Part shown: piece after piece, positions 12,221 to 26,100 of the stretch
Layout: each line of letters opens with the position of its first letter
Numbering within the stretch: position 1 is the first letter of the stretch
NCBI RefSeq assembly: GCF_000003815.2
Contig: NC_049982.1
Span: 17,745,548-17,805,103, forward strand
DNA: 59,556 bases
Source of the DNA: Branchiostoma floridae
Taxonomy: Eukaryota > Chordata > Leptocardii > Amphioxiformes > Branchiostomatidae
Direction: 5' to 3'
Notes under the pieces: model-generated
The model's database searches: none
What the model was told of the DNA's origin: nothing
What the model saw: the letters and a program-made list of their open reading frames with translations, nothing else
Translations under genes and position numbers: made by a program

Positions 12221-13110
12221 GTTATGTAGCACACATGGACATCAAGATTGTATTGAATGTAGACTGGACTGAAAACGTCCTCCTGCCACTTAAATATACA
12301 TAAAAATATAAGCACCAACAAGCATAAAGGTTTAGGTCCTGGACTTTGAAGTAACTCTCACCTATAAGACTCAAGTTTCAGACTGAACACTTTCAGGATG
12401 GATCCTCAGAGGTAGAACCCAGGCCACATGGCCTAAACATAGATTGTCAGTAAGTTGGACATTTTGGTATAGATATCCAATTAATTTCAAGAGGTGAACT
12501 ATGAACTGCTCATGTATGGTCATGTGTCAAATGAAGTCTTTGAGGCAAGAGTAACTTGGCAGTCCTTTTGGACCGTTTTTTCCAGGTACATTTGGCTTCA
12601 CCAGGAGCTAAGGTACCCTGTGTAACATTTGGTGTACGGTGTACTGCAAGGCTGAACATGCTTTGCAACATGATTTAGAACAATTCATACACCTATGCAC
12701 TCATGCATGGTATGAGCTAAAGGAAAATAAAAGTACATCTTGCTATCCCCCTTGCCTGCCCACTTCACATGACTAATGTTATAACTTATAATTTGCCAAT
12801 TGAATACAACGTGCTGTTGTGTGAGGAACTAAGGTCTGCTCTAAGGTATGGTAAAGTGGAGCCCTGATAGTGCCACACAAGTACCTTTTCTTGTCTACTA
12901 GGGCAAAAGTCAGCATTGTAGAAAGCTAATGTTCACCTTTTGCACCTCACATTGTTACACAGTGAACCTTTTATCATTAAAAGAAAATATTTTCCCATAG
13001 GATTAAGAATAGAAAAATTGTCCCTTTCTACACATACATACATATTCATATATTGATAACAAACTAATACACAAATTTACCATCAGCAACATTATAATTT
13101 CCTGCTGCAC

Positions 13111-13230
13111 ATCTGGGGTCATGACCTAACACCTGAGGTCATGACCTAACACCTGGGGTCATGACCTAACACCTGGGGTCATGACCTCATAGCTGGGGTC
13201 ACAACCTAATACCTGGGGTCATTACCTCAC
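13111..13230. repeat. minisatellite, six copies of a 20-bp unit containing GGTCATGACC palindromes
   Basis: The consensus unit is ACCTGGGGTCATGACCTAAC, phased exactly at 20 bp: 13111, 13131, 13151, 13171, 13191 and 13211. Copies 1-4 are nearly identical, and copies 5-6 have diverged in the second half-site. Copy 2 contains AGGTCATGACCT (13136-13147), the inverted-repeat-0 arrangement of two AGGTCA half-sites. Copies 1, 3 and 4 carry GGGTCATGACCT. Confidence 0.95.
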
Positions 13231-14187
13231 TCAACCCTGCTGAGACAAGTCTGGCCCAAAGCCCTACTAGCTCCACGCACAAGTCTTTTGATGAAAATGA
13301 TTTCATTTGCAAATCATTTGCAGCAAAAATTGTAACAAACATGTCAATATAAGGCTGTATAAATCCAAGATGTGTAGCTTTTGCACTGTAGCATCACAAC
13401 ACGACAGAATGTCCAGACTGGTGCAATTCTCCAAACTTACCTGGGACTGTTGGTTGTTTGTATGGTAATGTAGAGACCTGTACCCATGCAACAGTCTGTC
13501 TAGCCCATACAACTCATGAACCTCCAACTCTGGTGCAGTTTGTTGAGATGTACCATTTTATAGATGTGGAACTTTTCATGCTCTACATTGCATGTTTAAC
13601 TTTTCACCTTACTTATGTGGACTCTCTCACAAACATATACACTTTGTACTGCAAAGAAAAATAGTTAATCTTACGCCTCTGTTCACCTGACAGAAGGTTC
13701 TGTATGTGTCTCTAGGTTGACACTTTCTCCTGTCAACAAGCCATAGAGAGAAGCCCTGGGAAATAGCTTTGCTGCAGCTCCGTTCAGCATTCCTAGGTGG
13801 CACTAGCCTTCATGACCATGCGGTAGAGCAATGCTAGTATTTTTGAAGTGACAAGACTGTTGTCGTTTTGTGGAGCAGCAATGCTGCAGAGATCTGTGCA
13901 ATAGGCATGACTACAGTCTGGTCACTACAGACTTGAACTTTTATACTTTTGTTAGTTGCCAGGCCATATTCCTAATACACACACGTAGCTCTGATGAAGT
14001 ATTGCAACTAGAGCAGTAGCATGTCCCTTCGACTACTTAAAATCCACTGCCACCCTTCCACCCCTCCTTATCCAACATGGTTCTGTCTGCCAGAAGCATT
14101 TCCACCACAGGAGGCACAAGTGTACATGGAGAAGCAGCAGTTGGCCTGGTACATTATGCCCCCCCCCCCCTCCTTCTCCAGAACTCC

Positions 14188-17100
14188 TCATGACGACTCC
14201 TTTGCATCTTGCTTTTCCGAGTCTTGTACATCGTCCTTTTCTGAGGGGAAAATGTGCATGGCTTCTACTAGATCATCTAATACGACAGTCTCCTTAGGGT
14301 CGATCAGTCTAAATTCGTGGGTGAAGAGAATAAAATGTGCGAAGGCAGAGTTCATGTGTGCATGGACGTCCAGGTGCACCAGCTCCCGGTAGTGGGCGTG
14401 GTAGATGTGGGAAATCACGTGCAGCAGCAACCTGAAGAACTTCTTCACTGTTGCCTCAAAACCGTTGGGGAAGGTGTGGCCTGAAAACGGCAAACAAGCA
14501 GCATATTTAAAAATGCACATGTAACGTTACCAGCAACTCTCATTTGCAGACAGTTTATGTCATTTGGTCCTTGAGGACATCTGAAAGGACCATGTTTACA
14601 CATATCTGATGCATTCTGTCAAAGTTAGTCCTTCATGACGCAAGTAACTGAGAGTTGATAGTAAGACCATTTTTCTTCCCCTTTTACTACAACAAAATAC
14701 CTGATTGTGAAATTAATCCATATTCATTGAAAAAATCTAATCTAGAATCTTTTTTCCCTATAAATGTACAAGTAGTTGCAGTCACAGCAGGCTATTTACA
14801 AGACTATATTTTGCCAGAACTTTGCCTGGTAAAAGGAAGCTGGACAAATGCACAAGACATGAAATTTAATACAATAGATCGTACACTTACCAAATTTTGT
14901 AGGGAAGACAGATTCGTCGGTGATGTGCTTGTCCATGAAAGACATCACATAGTCTACATATTGTGCTGCAGAACATTTCGTCTTCTTCCCCTTTTCGTCA
15001 TACCAGGTGTATTGCCTGCAGTGTGAAAAAATGAGACATTGCTACAAAACAGATGACATACATTGTAAATTCTTGGTTACAAACCATCTTTATTATCACT
15101 CACTCACTCACTATCCATGGTTAGATTATACTGCTGCTGGGATCCCTGACGCAGGGGTAGGCAGCAGTCGGCTAGTCTTTAATGCATAGTAGGTAAAATG
15201 TAAGCAGCAAGAAAGACCTGGCACAAGATCAGATAGATAGCCCAAGATAGGAATGACTGGGGGAAGTTTGTTCAGTGCCTTATAGATATACTCCAACAAG
15301 TGAAAAGGATTAAGGTAAACTGTAGATAGACACTAATGGCTTCATGACTGTGGTGTGCTGATGATTTAAGGTAAACAACTGTATCATATTCTCACAGATA
15401 AAAAATGTCCAATCGTAATAGGACCAGACAGCAGCATCCGCACCAGTATGACGGATTACATGACCTGGCCAGTCTACTGCTTGGCTGGAGCCCAGTCATG
15501 GCATTTCTTCAATATAACATTCAAATTCTTTGGCTTGGATGCAGCTGGTCTATGGTTCATGTCTATCACTGGCCACATCCAATCACAAGTGCACCCTTAA
15601 AGGTTAAAAATGGGTTACAAGGATTTGAAACACTTTCCATCGTTTTCTCCAATTGTAGGGTACATAGGATAGGTTGAACAGTACTGACTAAAGCAGTCCA
15701 ATTTGAGCTTCTCATGAATAAACAAAGGTTCTAATATTTAAGCCACCCACTGTATTACAGATTTTAGTCAAGATTTGAATTTTATGGAGAAGCACAGCAT
15801 CGAGATATGTGGGAAATGATGGCCTGATGGGGCTCAATGTCACAGGAGGAACTCAGATGCTAAGGTAAGGTTTTTTAAGGTAATTTTGAAGCTAAAAAAT
15901 GGGTTTATAGGTTGTTACATAACACACTGGTTAACATTCTCCAATCCTAAACCTCATGTTTGGCAAAGAACATGATCAAAGCCTAAGTTTAACTGTCTAC
16001 AGTGTATCATCCTGGTGTTGAACTTGGCATCGAAAACCATGATATCAATTTATCTCAGCCCATAAATATGGCTTTGGGAAAATTATTTGCAGGCAGCAAA
16101 AACACACACAAGGCACCGCCTACGACACATATACAGGTGAAAGGCGTGTCGTCAGTTCTGATGATCCATTGCCTGAGGCTAAGTGCAGCTCTCCTATGTG
16201 GGCATGGCGCAGTCTTACGCATGCTAAGTAATTGCAGAGTACCCATGGAACACAGGGAGACTGATGGTGTGCACGGAATACACGATACATCTGTAGGAGA
16301 TGCCACCTGAGAGTAGGCATCACAAAGCAAGGTAGGCATCATGTGGACAGGGTGGAAATGACGTCAGCATATCAGTGTGGTGCCACTCTGTTGACATGTA
16401 AGGCACTGATGTTTATGAGCTGTATACAATATATCTCCAGCTCAAGATGATAGAGAAGCGTGTCAATGTTTTATCAACAAGATTGCCTGCTTTATGAGGT
16501 GCAACAGGAACAGATGATGGTGAATCTTGCTACAGTATATAATAGAAAATGGTGCACTAGTGTTTCTATTATGTAATTGTGCTGACTATGTATTGCCTTG
16601 TATCTGTAGTTGATGTGAAATGTTCAAGAGAATTACATGATGGGAGGGGGGCACCCAGCTGTTTCTTTCTGACTCAGGTTAAGGTCTCCATAATCAATCA
16701 TAACTTCAACTTAATGTCAATATGATGTACAATCTCAGCTTTTTCAACTCAGGTCTTTTTTTTATTGTCCCATTATATATCAATATAAGGTAAGGAAGAT
16801 ATATCAATATCGAGAAATGCATGAAAATATGGAAATACTCACATGGAAGTGCGTGTGTATACTAGGTAGAAAATGTTGTTTACCTGCCACAATGCCTTTT
16901 ATCAAGCCAAAGACCTAACACTGATTGAGACTGACAAATGTATACTGCTTTAGCACATTGCTGATGTCCAATGTCCCAAAAGGTCAAAGCATCTTGGACT
17001 ACAAAAACTTGCATCATTCCTGTCAACAATACATTGTTTGAACATGTAACTCTTAGACTTGCAACCTTTTTGAGGAATTAAGTTTAATAAATGATTTGAA

Positions 17101-20100
17101 ATGAACACTTTTGGATTCTCTCCATTTATACATGTAAATTTTGGCCAATGAAAAATGAGATTGCCAATTGCCCTTGATTAAGATTTTATGAATAATTTTT
17201 GTTCATTCTTAAAAAACAAACAACAACAGGTTTTTATTTTTCCCCAAAAATCAATTACTTGGGGGCAGTCCCAGAAAATGTGTAAATATGTCTACTCTTC
17301 CATATGGCAAAATGAGCACAATGGGCTGTTAACACATTTCCAAATATATAATAACCTATTGGTAGGTAAAAACTTATGAAGAATTTTGTATTGGAAAAAT
17401 GTAGTTACAGGGTCAATATAATAGTGTTAAAATGTTGATAGAGATAAATTCATCCCTCTGTGATGTAACATATAAGCTGTTTCTGTGGTCCGCAGAAGTG
17501 TGACCTTGCCTATTTATAGTGTATTCAACAGGCCTTGCATACTCTCACCTCTCAAATAGAAGTACCCCCTGGAATAAAAGTACCCCCCGGACAAATCCTC
17601 AAAATCTAATAAAAGTACCCCCTGGAATAAAAGTACCCCCCGGAAAAATACCAAATTGACATGTAAACTGTGTCCATGCAACTTCAGTCCGGAAAAATAC
17701 CAAATCGACATGTAAACTGTGTCCATGCTACTTCAGTCACAAGCAGGTAGGCTCTTTTTATTCATTTATGCCTGAGTACCATATCAGTTAATTGTATATA
17801 AATAATGAACAGAATAATTCCTATGTTATTGCATATATTTTCTTTATCTGAGTGTCACAACATCAACAAAGATTAAAATAAAAGTAAGAAATGAATGAAA
17901 ATAAAAATTGAAGAAATAAAAAAAAAGAACTTTATTTCATAATCATTGTTACAAAATAACATTTTGAAGAAACATTCCAACTTAGTAGAATACCTTTCTC
18001 AATTCACCACTTGTGCTATTTTCAATGTTGCAAAAACCAAGGAGGTCATAGACACTGCCCCCTATTGAACAATAACGGTACTGCAGAAAATAGTCATTCT
18101 CTCGCGCATTACCGCGAGATTCGGCGTGAGTTGATGAATCCAACATGGCGGATGTTTTCGAGCCGATTGAACGCTGTGCTTTATTTTGGAAGGGTTTTTT
18201 CTTTGCTGGAACATTAAAACAAGTAGACTACGGGTGAAAAACGGTGGAAAAGTATTGGTAACTTTTTAGTTTGTTTATTTGGTGGTTAATTTCTGTGTTT
18301 TGATCGAGAATTTACGGATCTGAGTGACTGTGTGTGTAGCATGTGTTTGAGCTCGGCCTATGGACCTTGATGTTTGGCGATGTTTTCGTCTTTGTTCAGC
18401 GCAAATTTCAAGATTTCTAGAAGGTTAAATATGGTCTAAAACGAAAAGGATATATGTGAGTGCAGCACCGAATCAGTTATTTTTGGACCTGAACCGAAAA
18501 GTTTTTGCAAATCCAGCACCGATCCGGCGTACCGGTACGCATCCCTAGTTAGGATGTTTGGGTCATACCGCTAGCGGCAGGGAAATCCGCGCTGCCTCGT
18601 CCGAAAAAATAGTGAATTTTAAGCAAAAATACCGCGGAAATATGGGCAGAAAATACCAAACTTTCAATATTTTTGGGGTCCCTGGTTAGTAAAGAAAGCC
18701 CCAATTTGAAAAAAAAATAAACGTACCGTCTAAAATAAGGACGTACCGAGTGGATTTTGAGGCGGAAAAAAATAAACGTACCGGTACGTTTATTTGAGAG
18801 GTGAGAGTACGCATTTAAGACTAGAGATTCATACAGATTCATACAGACTGAACATAACATGACTACATATACAGACTGTGTGCCTTTCCACACAACAGCA
18901 CCTACTCATATGTATGATATCATACCAAGGAAACCATGACACAAACCCTATACTGAACAGCTAGCTGAGTTTTGTTAGCCCACGCTAAAAGTCTGGCACA
19001 TTGTGCAGCAGGTGATACGTGTTTGATTATGCATCATGAGGGGAAACCCAGTAGCCTAGATCTACATGTATAACACCTTGATTGATATGCAAACTGAACT
19101 GGGCTGAGTGTACCAAAAATTGGTCATTGTGCAAAAACACCCAGATAGAAACATGGTTTGCACTAAACTATATATGGAGAGAAGAAATTTTAGGCTTTGA
19201 GAGCGAAATCAAACCTACAAAGTAGGAGCATTAACAGTATCAGTATAATAATCAATTACATGTACATAGCACATTGCTGGCCAGGTGACGGCCTATATCA
19301 TCCCTAGCATCAAGGCTCTAAACTACTCCTAGATGGTATGCTAACATATGCCGAGGTAAAGCACATTTTCAGTGAAGTTTGGGGTACATTCTTGTACATG
19401 TGCTAGGATGTTTTCATAATACGTGTCCTGATCATGTACCACCTATTTTTTTTCAACAGGAAACACCATGCAGCATTGCTGTCTGGGAATGATCTGACGA
19501 AGGATATTTTTAGATCAGCTTTAGACAATCGCGCCAGTTCTCTTGCCAATGGTTTAATGTATAAGATAAAGTTGTGATGGTATGAAGGGCAGCCTTGGTA
19601 TGACTGATGGAGTCTTGTACTACAGCAGGGAAGACCACTGCACCTCACCATGAAATGGATGGATATGGGCCCTCTAGGGACAGTGTAACCCATGCGTTCT
19701 GTGAGCCTCACGGGAAAAATGGGAAGCAAGTATGTAGTGAGAAACGAACGACCAACTGTTTTGTCCCCGCTGTCCGACCTGGACCCTGAGGAGTTTCAGG
19801 AGCTGGTCAAGGAAACTCTGGCCGTCCTGATCATCTTTGGACTGGTTATCTACCTGTGCTGGAGAGCTCTCTAGGATCAACACAATCTGCCAACCACACT
19901 GACTATGGTGGCACCTGGCTAGCATCCAACATGCTGAAAAATATCCCTGTTATGAGCGCTTGGACACTATGGAAAGAAACACTGTACCATGTTTTGCCAT
20001 ATATAGGTGTTTCCATCTGTAAGAACTCTGTAACTAGAGAATTAACAGGCAACAGCACTCCATAAACAAGAAGTATGGGACCGGTACAACACCAAAACAT

Positions 20101-23100
20101 CAGCACCTTGGGCATAACCTACTATGATCATCTACTCAATAAACTGTAATATGCCAGCAGTATTGATAAAGACAGCAATACATGTATAATGTACCTGTGA
20201 AGGGACTTTTTTTATCTAAGTAATGATGTCATCTGTGGAAAATGTGAAAAATTGGATTATGGTCATCTCTGAATTGTGTGAAATGTCTCCTAGAAGTGCC
20301 CCACATACCAGATGAAAGCTGATATGCCTAATGTTGAAAGTGTTGCAGAACACAACAAGTTGCATAAGATAGGACCATCCTTGCAAAGAAATGCCTCTTA
20401 TGATACAATGATAGCATGAGTTTCACACAAATGTGATCAGAACCCCTTGAAGGAATGTGGGAGGGGAAATGTATTTGTATGTGTACGTGCAGTGCGCCAT
20501 TTGATGGAAATTTTGGATGTTTTTGTATCCTATATCACTTCTGACAATATTCAATACTCAATAAGACTTTTAGAAATGATTTAGGAAAGATGCAAAATAT
20601 ATTAATACATTTGTTTTTAACCTGCTAATAATGGATTGGAGTCCAACTATTTCTATCAGAAAAAATTGCCTGATATTATATTTAGTGATAACAAGGAATG
20701 GTTTTCAAAATTACAAAGCTGACTTACTTAATATTTGCTGCCTTGTGTGTTAACTCACACAATAGGAATGTTTAGAAATAATCCATGTACACTCCAAGAG
20801 AATCAAATATAATGTTATTACTTGAATAAATCTGTTCAACAAAGCTGTTTGGAAATTTGTTACGCCTCAGTTTGCATGCCTCACTGATAGATATTAGTGA
20901 GAGAGAAATCATGACATCAGCCTGTACATTAAGTACTGGAAAGTGTGGGGGCAAAACGTGATCAATTCATAACCACTTTTCTGCATGATCACCACCTGTC
21001 ATGCACGTTGACATCAGCAGACTTGAAACTGCCACTTTCAGTTAAAATCATTTCAAATACAGTACATGAGGCTGTTCGGACGACAATTTCTGTTTGCATT
21101 GTTACTGTACCCATTTATGTAAATCTTTCATTAATTATTGTGGTACATGAAATTAGTCTTCTTGATTTGTAACAGTCCCCACAGTAAGATTGACTGCATT
21201 TCAACTTGTTTGTTTGTTAGAATTACAAATCAAACACACAATCATACATCTGAAAAGGTGTTTTGAGGAAGTCTGTTTCATTAGGGAGGCCCACACCCAA
21301 ATTTCATCACAATTACCATTTTTGAAAGGCTGGAATTTTTATTTGTGACATCTATTTGTCATTTTGTATGGATTTCCTTGTAGTACTAAGTAAGTTTAGT
21401 ATGTCCTGAAAATTTCACCCTTCTACGATATCGGGAAGGTCAAAAACTTTGTCATCAAACATGCTTCTGAGAGCATTTTTGCCCCATAGTTAAGCATTGA
21501 ATTAACAGTGTCAGTGACCAAAAAATGTGATTTTTTATTTTAAGTCGTAGAAAGATGCGATTTGCACCATTTGATAAGGCTTTGGACCAAACACCATAAT
21601 CAATAAGAAAATGTCAAATTTAGACTGATTTATGCAAATTTTATGCAAATTAGGTTCACAGTATAGTTAATGATGTAGCATATCTAAGTCATATTATTAA
21701 AGTAATTAAGGCTTCCAGCGCACTTGATCAATTACTAATCCTATGTACCCACCACATACAATAATCTTATACATTATGAAGCTTCTGTGAAACCCCTAAA
21801 GCGCAGTATGTGCAGTTAAAAATGCTTATTTGTATTATGGCGCCCCCCTCCCCCCTACATGCTTAACACAGACCACTTAAGATATGGGAATATTTTCAGT
21901 TGTCAACATACTACAAAGACGAAACTTCATACCATAACAAAAAAGAACAAGTTTGTATAAGCTGTCAACTCTATTTATTCCTACCTTCAACTGTATGCAT
22001 TTCATGACCTTCATAAATCATTACATATGCATATTGTACATGGTGCCCCCCTCCCCCTTGGCATAGGAAAACAACATCTCAGCCCTGACATTCACAGTTT
22101 GAAGGGTGGCTGGAATCAGAATGGTGGAGAAAAGTACAAAACCACAAGTTGAACAAGTACAGCATAATTAACTATGCATTTTATGACATTAATAAATCAT
22201 TATATATGCATATTGTGCATGGTGCCCCTCTCCCCCTTTACATATAGGAAACAACATCTCAGCCCTGAGAGTTCCAGGCCTTTCATTTCTGATACTTTGC
22301 GATGGTTTGTGACGAGTTCGCTTTATTATATTGTCTAAACAAGCTGTCTTTTCTTCCATCTTTCGTCACAATCACATGCTTGTCTTTTCTTCTTTCTTTC
22401 ATGATTCCTCTTCCTTGTAGCTTTGTCTTAGTTGTCCTTCTTTCAAAGGTTCTTCACAGTGTTTTCATTCCTCTGTCCTTTCCTGGCAGTATACATAGCA
22501 CAGAGTTTTTCTTGATGTGCCAGTCAGGTGGCTGGATTATCATGCTTTCACCTTACCATATTGTTTCGTCATGTATTGTAGTTCTTCACTGATTTGCTGT
22601 ACAGTACTCAGTGCGACCACCAATTTGCATTTTGAACCAAAACTTTTGCAGTGCAGAAAATTGTGTCCAATCCTCCAAACTCATGTAGCCAACAGAGCAA
22701 GATGCTGTGTCTGTCATGAAGTTGTTTTGTTTGAAATGATTCAATGTTTCTTGCATGAATGACTTCTCCTTTATCTTTGAACTTGACACTGGAATATTGT
22801 AGCTCTAAAAGGTCAGCTTAGCTGTTGTCGTTTGGGTAGATTCCAGCAATATATACCTGTAAGTGTAACATTAAAACAAAATCTTTACCTTCCAAACATA
22901 GTCATATCTTATTCCAGCATGACTAAAAGTACTAAAATTAAAATTATTAAAATACAATGAAAGCATAAATTTCAAGTCAAAATTGTTTCAAATTCTATTT
23001 TGATAGGTAATGGATCCCGTCTCATCTTGGTTCACAAAACTTTATTAGAGTCTACCTCATACTTTGAATCACATACACCATGCTACGAAGCCCCCCTCCC

Positions 23101-26100
23101 CTTCAACCATGCTTGTCAACATAGGCACATTGCGTGAAAAATTCAAGTATATCGATGTCAAATATCATTCTAAGATAAATCTGAACCCCACATCCTTCCT
23201 AAAATTCATATTTTGCTACCAAGACTGCGTTAAAAAAACGATAGTTACCGAAAATTTCCGCGTTGAATCACCGTCCGTGAGGGGGGAGGGTCGGCCGGGA
23301 GCCGTGAATTGGGTCACCGAAGAATTTTCCGCGGCCTTTCGGACGGCAGCTCGCAAACATTTTTCAACGGAAATACATGAAACTCCGTCAGTATGTCCCC
23401 TGATATGTTATCTGTTGACTGTAAAATCATATTTTCCGAAAATTAAGAGATGTCAAAAATACAGCGAAAATACGTCGATGTATTCTCATCCACTTCGCTT
23501 TGGGCATGGAACTTCCGCGGCTGTTCAGTGATGAAGGGATATGACGTAATCCTGACTGTTGGCTTTACAAAGATCACTTCTGATTGGCTGTATTTGTATT
23601 TACCGCGAGGCGCCGACGAATCAAAGAAAGAGTTACATTTTCGCCTGGTGCGCGGGTTGAACCCGGAAGTGCAGGACGCAGCGATGAAAACTGGGTCACG
23701 GGCGGGCGGCGCGTAAACCATGGGCGCGCGGACACTTTTTCTCGATTTTTAAACTGAGATATCATTAGTTTGCGTTGCCGGAGAAATGTGAAAATAAGTG
23801 TGCTAGATAAACTTTTTACGCTGATTCAGAAAATGCTATCAAAATCGCCGTGAGGGACGCCAATAAAGAGATATTTGTTTCTAAGCATGCCACATCTGTT
23901 ACCGAGAGTAGTGTGGGCCTCCCTAGTTTCATTGAAGTAAAAATATGTTATCTTACAATATGTCCTCACATCATTATGTATCCAGGAGGCCTTGTTTTGA
24001 AACCTGCCATGTTGGAATTTCTTATTTGTGACAGGCTATAGACTTGGTAATCATTACATTTACATAACCCATTACATATAACTTTCCTGACAAGCCCATT
24101 AGCTCCATAGTGACTGTGCTGAAATGTCCTCAGTTTGCAATTGGTCTTGAATATTCAAAAGACCACCTTTTTCATATTTTATCAAGACCAATACGAAATT
24201 GGCAGCCATTAAAACTGCAGCATTACCTCCAGAGTCCAAGTTAGATGGCTACAGTGCATGTCCCTGTATGCTACATGTAGATTCTTTGCAATGGATGTTT
24301 TCAGCTGTATCAACACCCTCAATAATGCCCCAAAATTGGTCTTGTGACATGCAGATATATTACCAGGCAGAAACTCAGGCCATAACTTAATACATACGAC
24401 ACCATGTACATAGAAACAGGACATACACATAACAACACATGCCCAGCCCTTAGACTCCATAAAATAAGTTGCAGGTAGACTACATGTATAACAGAAATCT
24501 GCATCCATGGCAACAATAAATAGACAAGCACAAGCAATTACCAATATTTCAAAGGGAATTGATAGTAAAATATGGACATGAACATCCTTTACACAACAAA
24601 ACTGAGTTTGGTGATGCATGCATGTTTGCAGGTAATCCGTTACGTAGCCCCAGCTTACTCTAATTACTAGTAGCAAGGTTTGTTTGAAGAATAGTCAAGA
24701 ATAGTAATGGGTTTACATGAGTCATGTGATGCATGAAGCAAAATTAACAGAACACTGTAAGCAAAACACAAACAGGAAACATTGCCTGTCCATGTGAGTA
24801 TCACCCTTACAGTGCCTCACAAGTCACAAGCCAGGGGGCATCATCACTACACTATGATCGGTGCACATCCACACTTGGGAGAATCGATACCTCCACCCAA
24901 GCTGCCACAAGGACGCACTAGTGCAGCATTCTGAATAATTACAGGCATGGACTGCACACCAGTGATTGCAGGTAACAGTTTACCTACTACAGTGGTATAC
25001 ATGTACATAATGGTCATGGCCATTGTGCTTTGACAGGGCAAAGGGAGTGACATTAATGAATAGGAGAAAAGGTAGAGCATTGAAACATTATGGGTACTCT
25101 ATTGATTTGCAGTGTAAGGTATAAGCCCAGGTATTTACAGAGGAAGAAATTAATAATAACACGATCCAGACAGGGTTTGGCTTAACAGGATATTACAAAC
25201 TAAGCAAGCTATAACTTAAGTACACTTGGGATTCTAATTCCAGAATGAAAGCAATGTAGGGAAAAAAATAACACCATTTTGTTAAACTGGGCCATATATT
25301 TTCCATTAAATTGATTCAATCAACTGTTAGAGCTACAATCATCATTTAATTTTCCACTAAAAAAATGGACAAAGAAAGCACAACTAATCCTAGATAAAAG
25401 TAGACACTATAGCAAATAGCTATAGGCATGCTTTAGTAAGTTTCCAGCATTATCTAACTCAATTGTGACTTGAGTTATGACATCAATGCAATAATGAACT
25501 ACAACAGGCAACAGCATATATGGAATAGATGCAATTCTGGGGTGGAAAGGTCCATGATGTTGTGCTGAATTATTGGATTTTTTGACAGCAACAGACATTA
25601 GTGATGTTTTAAATCAAGCAATGTAATTAAGAATTCCTCCCACATTATGATAAGTTCTCTGATGGGGCATTAGGCTAAACCAGGCAGACTTTTTTTATCT
25701 ATGTGATAAGAAGTCATATATAGATTACGGAAACATTAACATACAACAATCCAATAATTTTTGTTTACAAAATGAACATGCAAGTATGTCACATGTCTGT
25801 TTGATTTTGAATCTTGCACTGTTACATTTTTTGGCCCATGATCTCTTCATCCCTTCTAAACAATACATGACCTAGCAGTGTTTCAAATATTTTAGGTAGA
25901 AACATCATTCCCATTAGAAAACATTACACGAGAGACCTAGTCTAGTTTTATGGATTTTGTTTCCATGCAAATGCAGGGGTAGATGATGTCATAGAGTACA
26001 TGTTGTCTGACATTGCAACCTGGAGTACTGCTGGAGCAATGCATTTCAGAATACAAAATAACCAAAAATCAATATGGGGCACAAATGGCGACAGGCCCTG

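Larger units (their letters stand above)
12094..14187. other. convergent 3' regions of the ILEI-domain gene and MOB2
   Basis: No coding exon was seen. The stretch probably holds the plus-gene 3' UTR at the left and a long MOB2 3' UTR on the minus strand. It contains the 20-bp minisatellite at 13111-13230 and a run of C at about 14160-14170 just past the MOB2 stop codon. Confidence 0.5.

Noticed and set aside
13111-13230. CRISPR-like array
   Set aside because: The repeats are directly tandem with no unique spacers, and the DNA is eukaryotic, so it is a minisatellite.
18549-18893. 114-aa minus-strand ORF
   Set aside because: It reads across the right terminal repeat of the 1.3-kb element and is repeat-derived.
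20945-21172. Fifth member of the micropeptide family
   Set aside because: It has a hydrophobic stretch, but no ATG start, no KE-x-LA lead-in and no closing Y-L-C.
23064-23531. 155-aa plus-strand ORF
   Set aside because: It lies inside the hAT-like element and does not resemble a transposase or any family I know.
24209-24676. 155-aa minus-strand ORF with hydrophobic segments
   Set aside because: It lies in AT-rich intron DNA, has no recognisable domain or splice partner, and its cysteine-rich composition looks like random translation.
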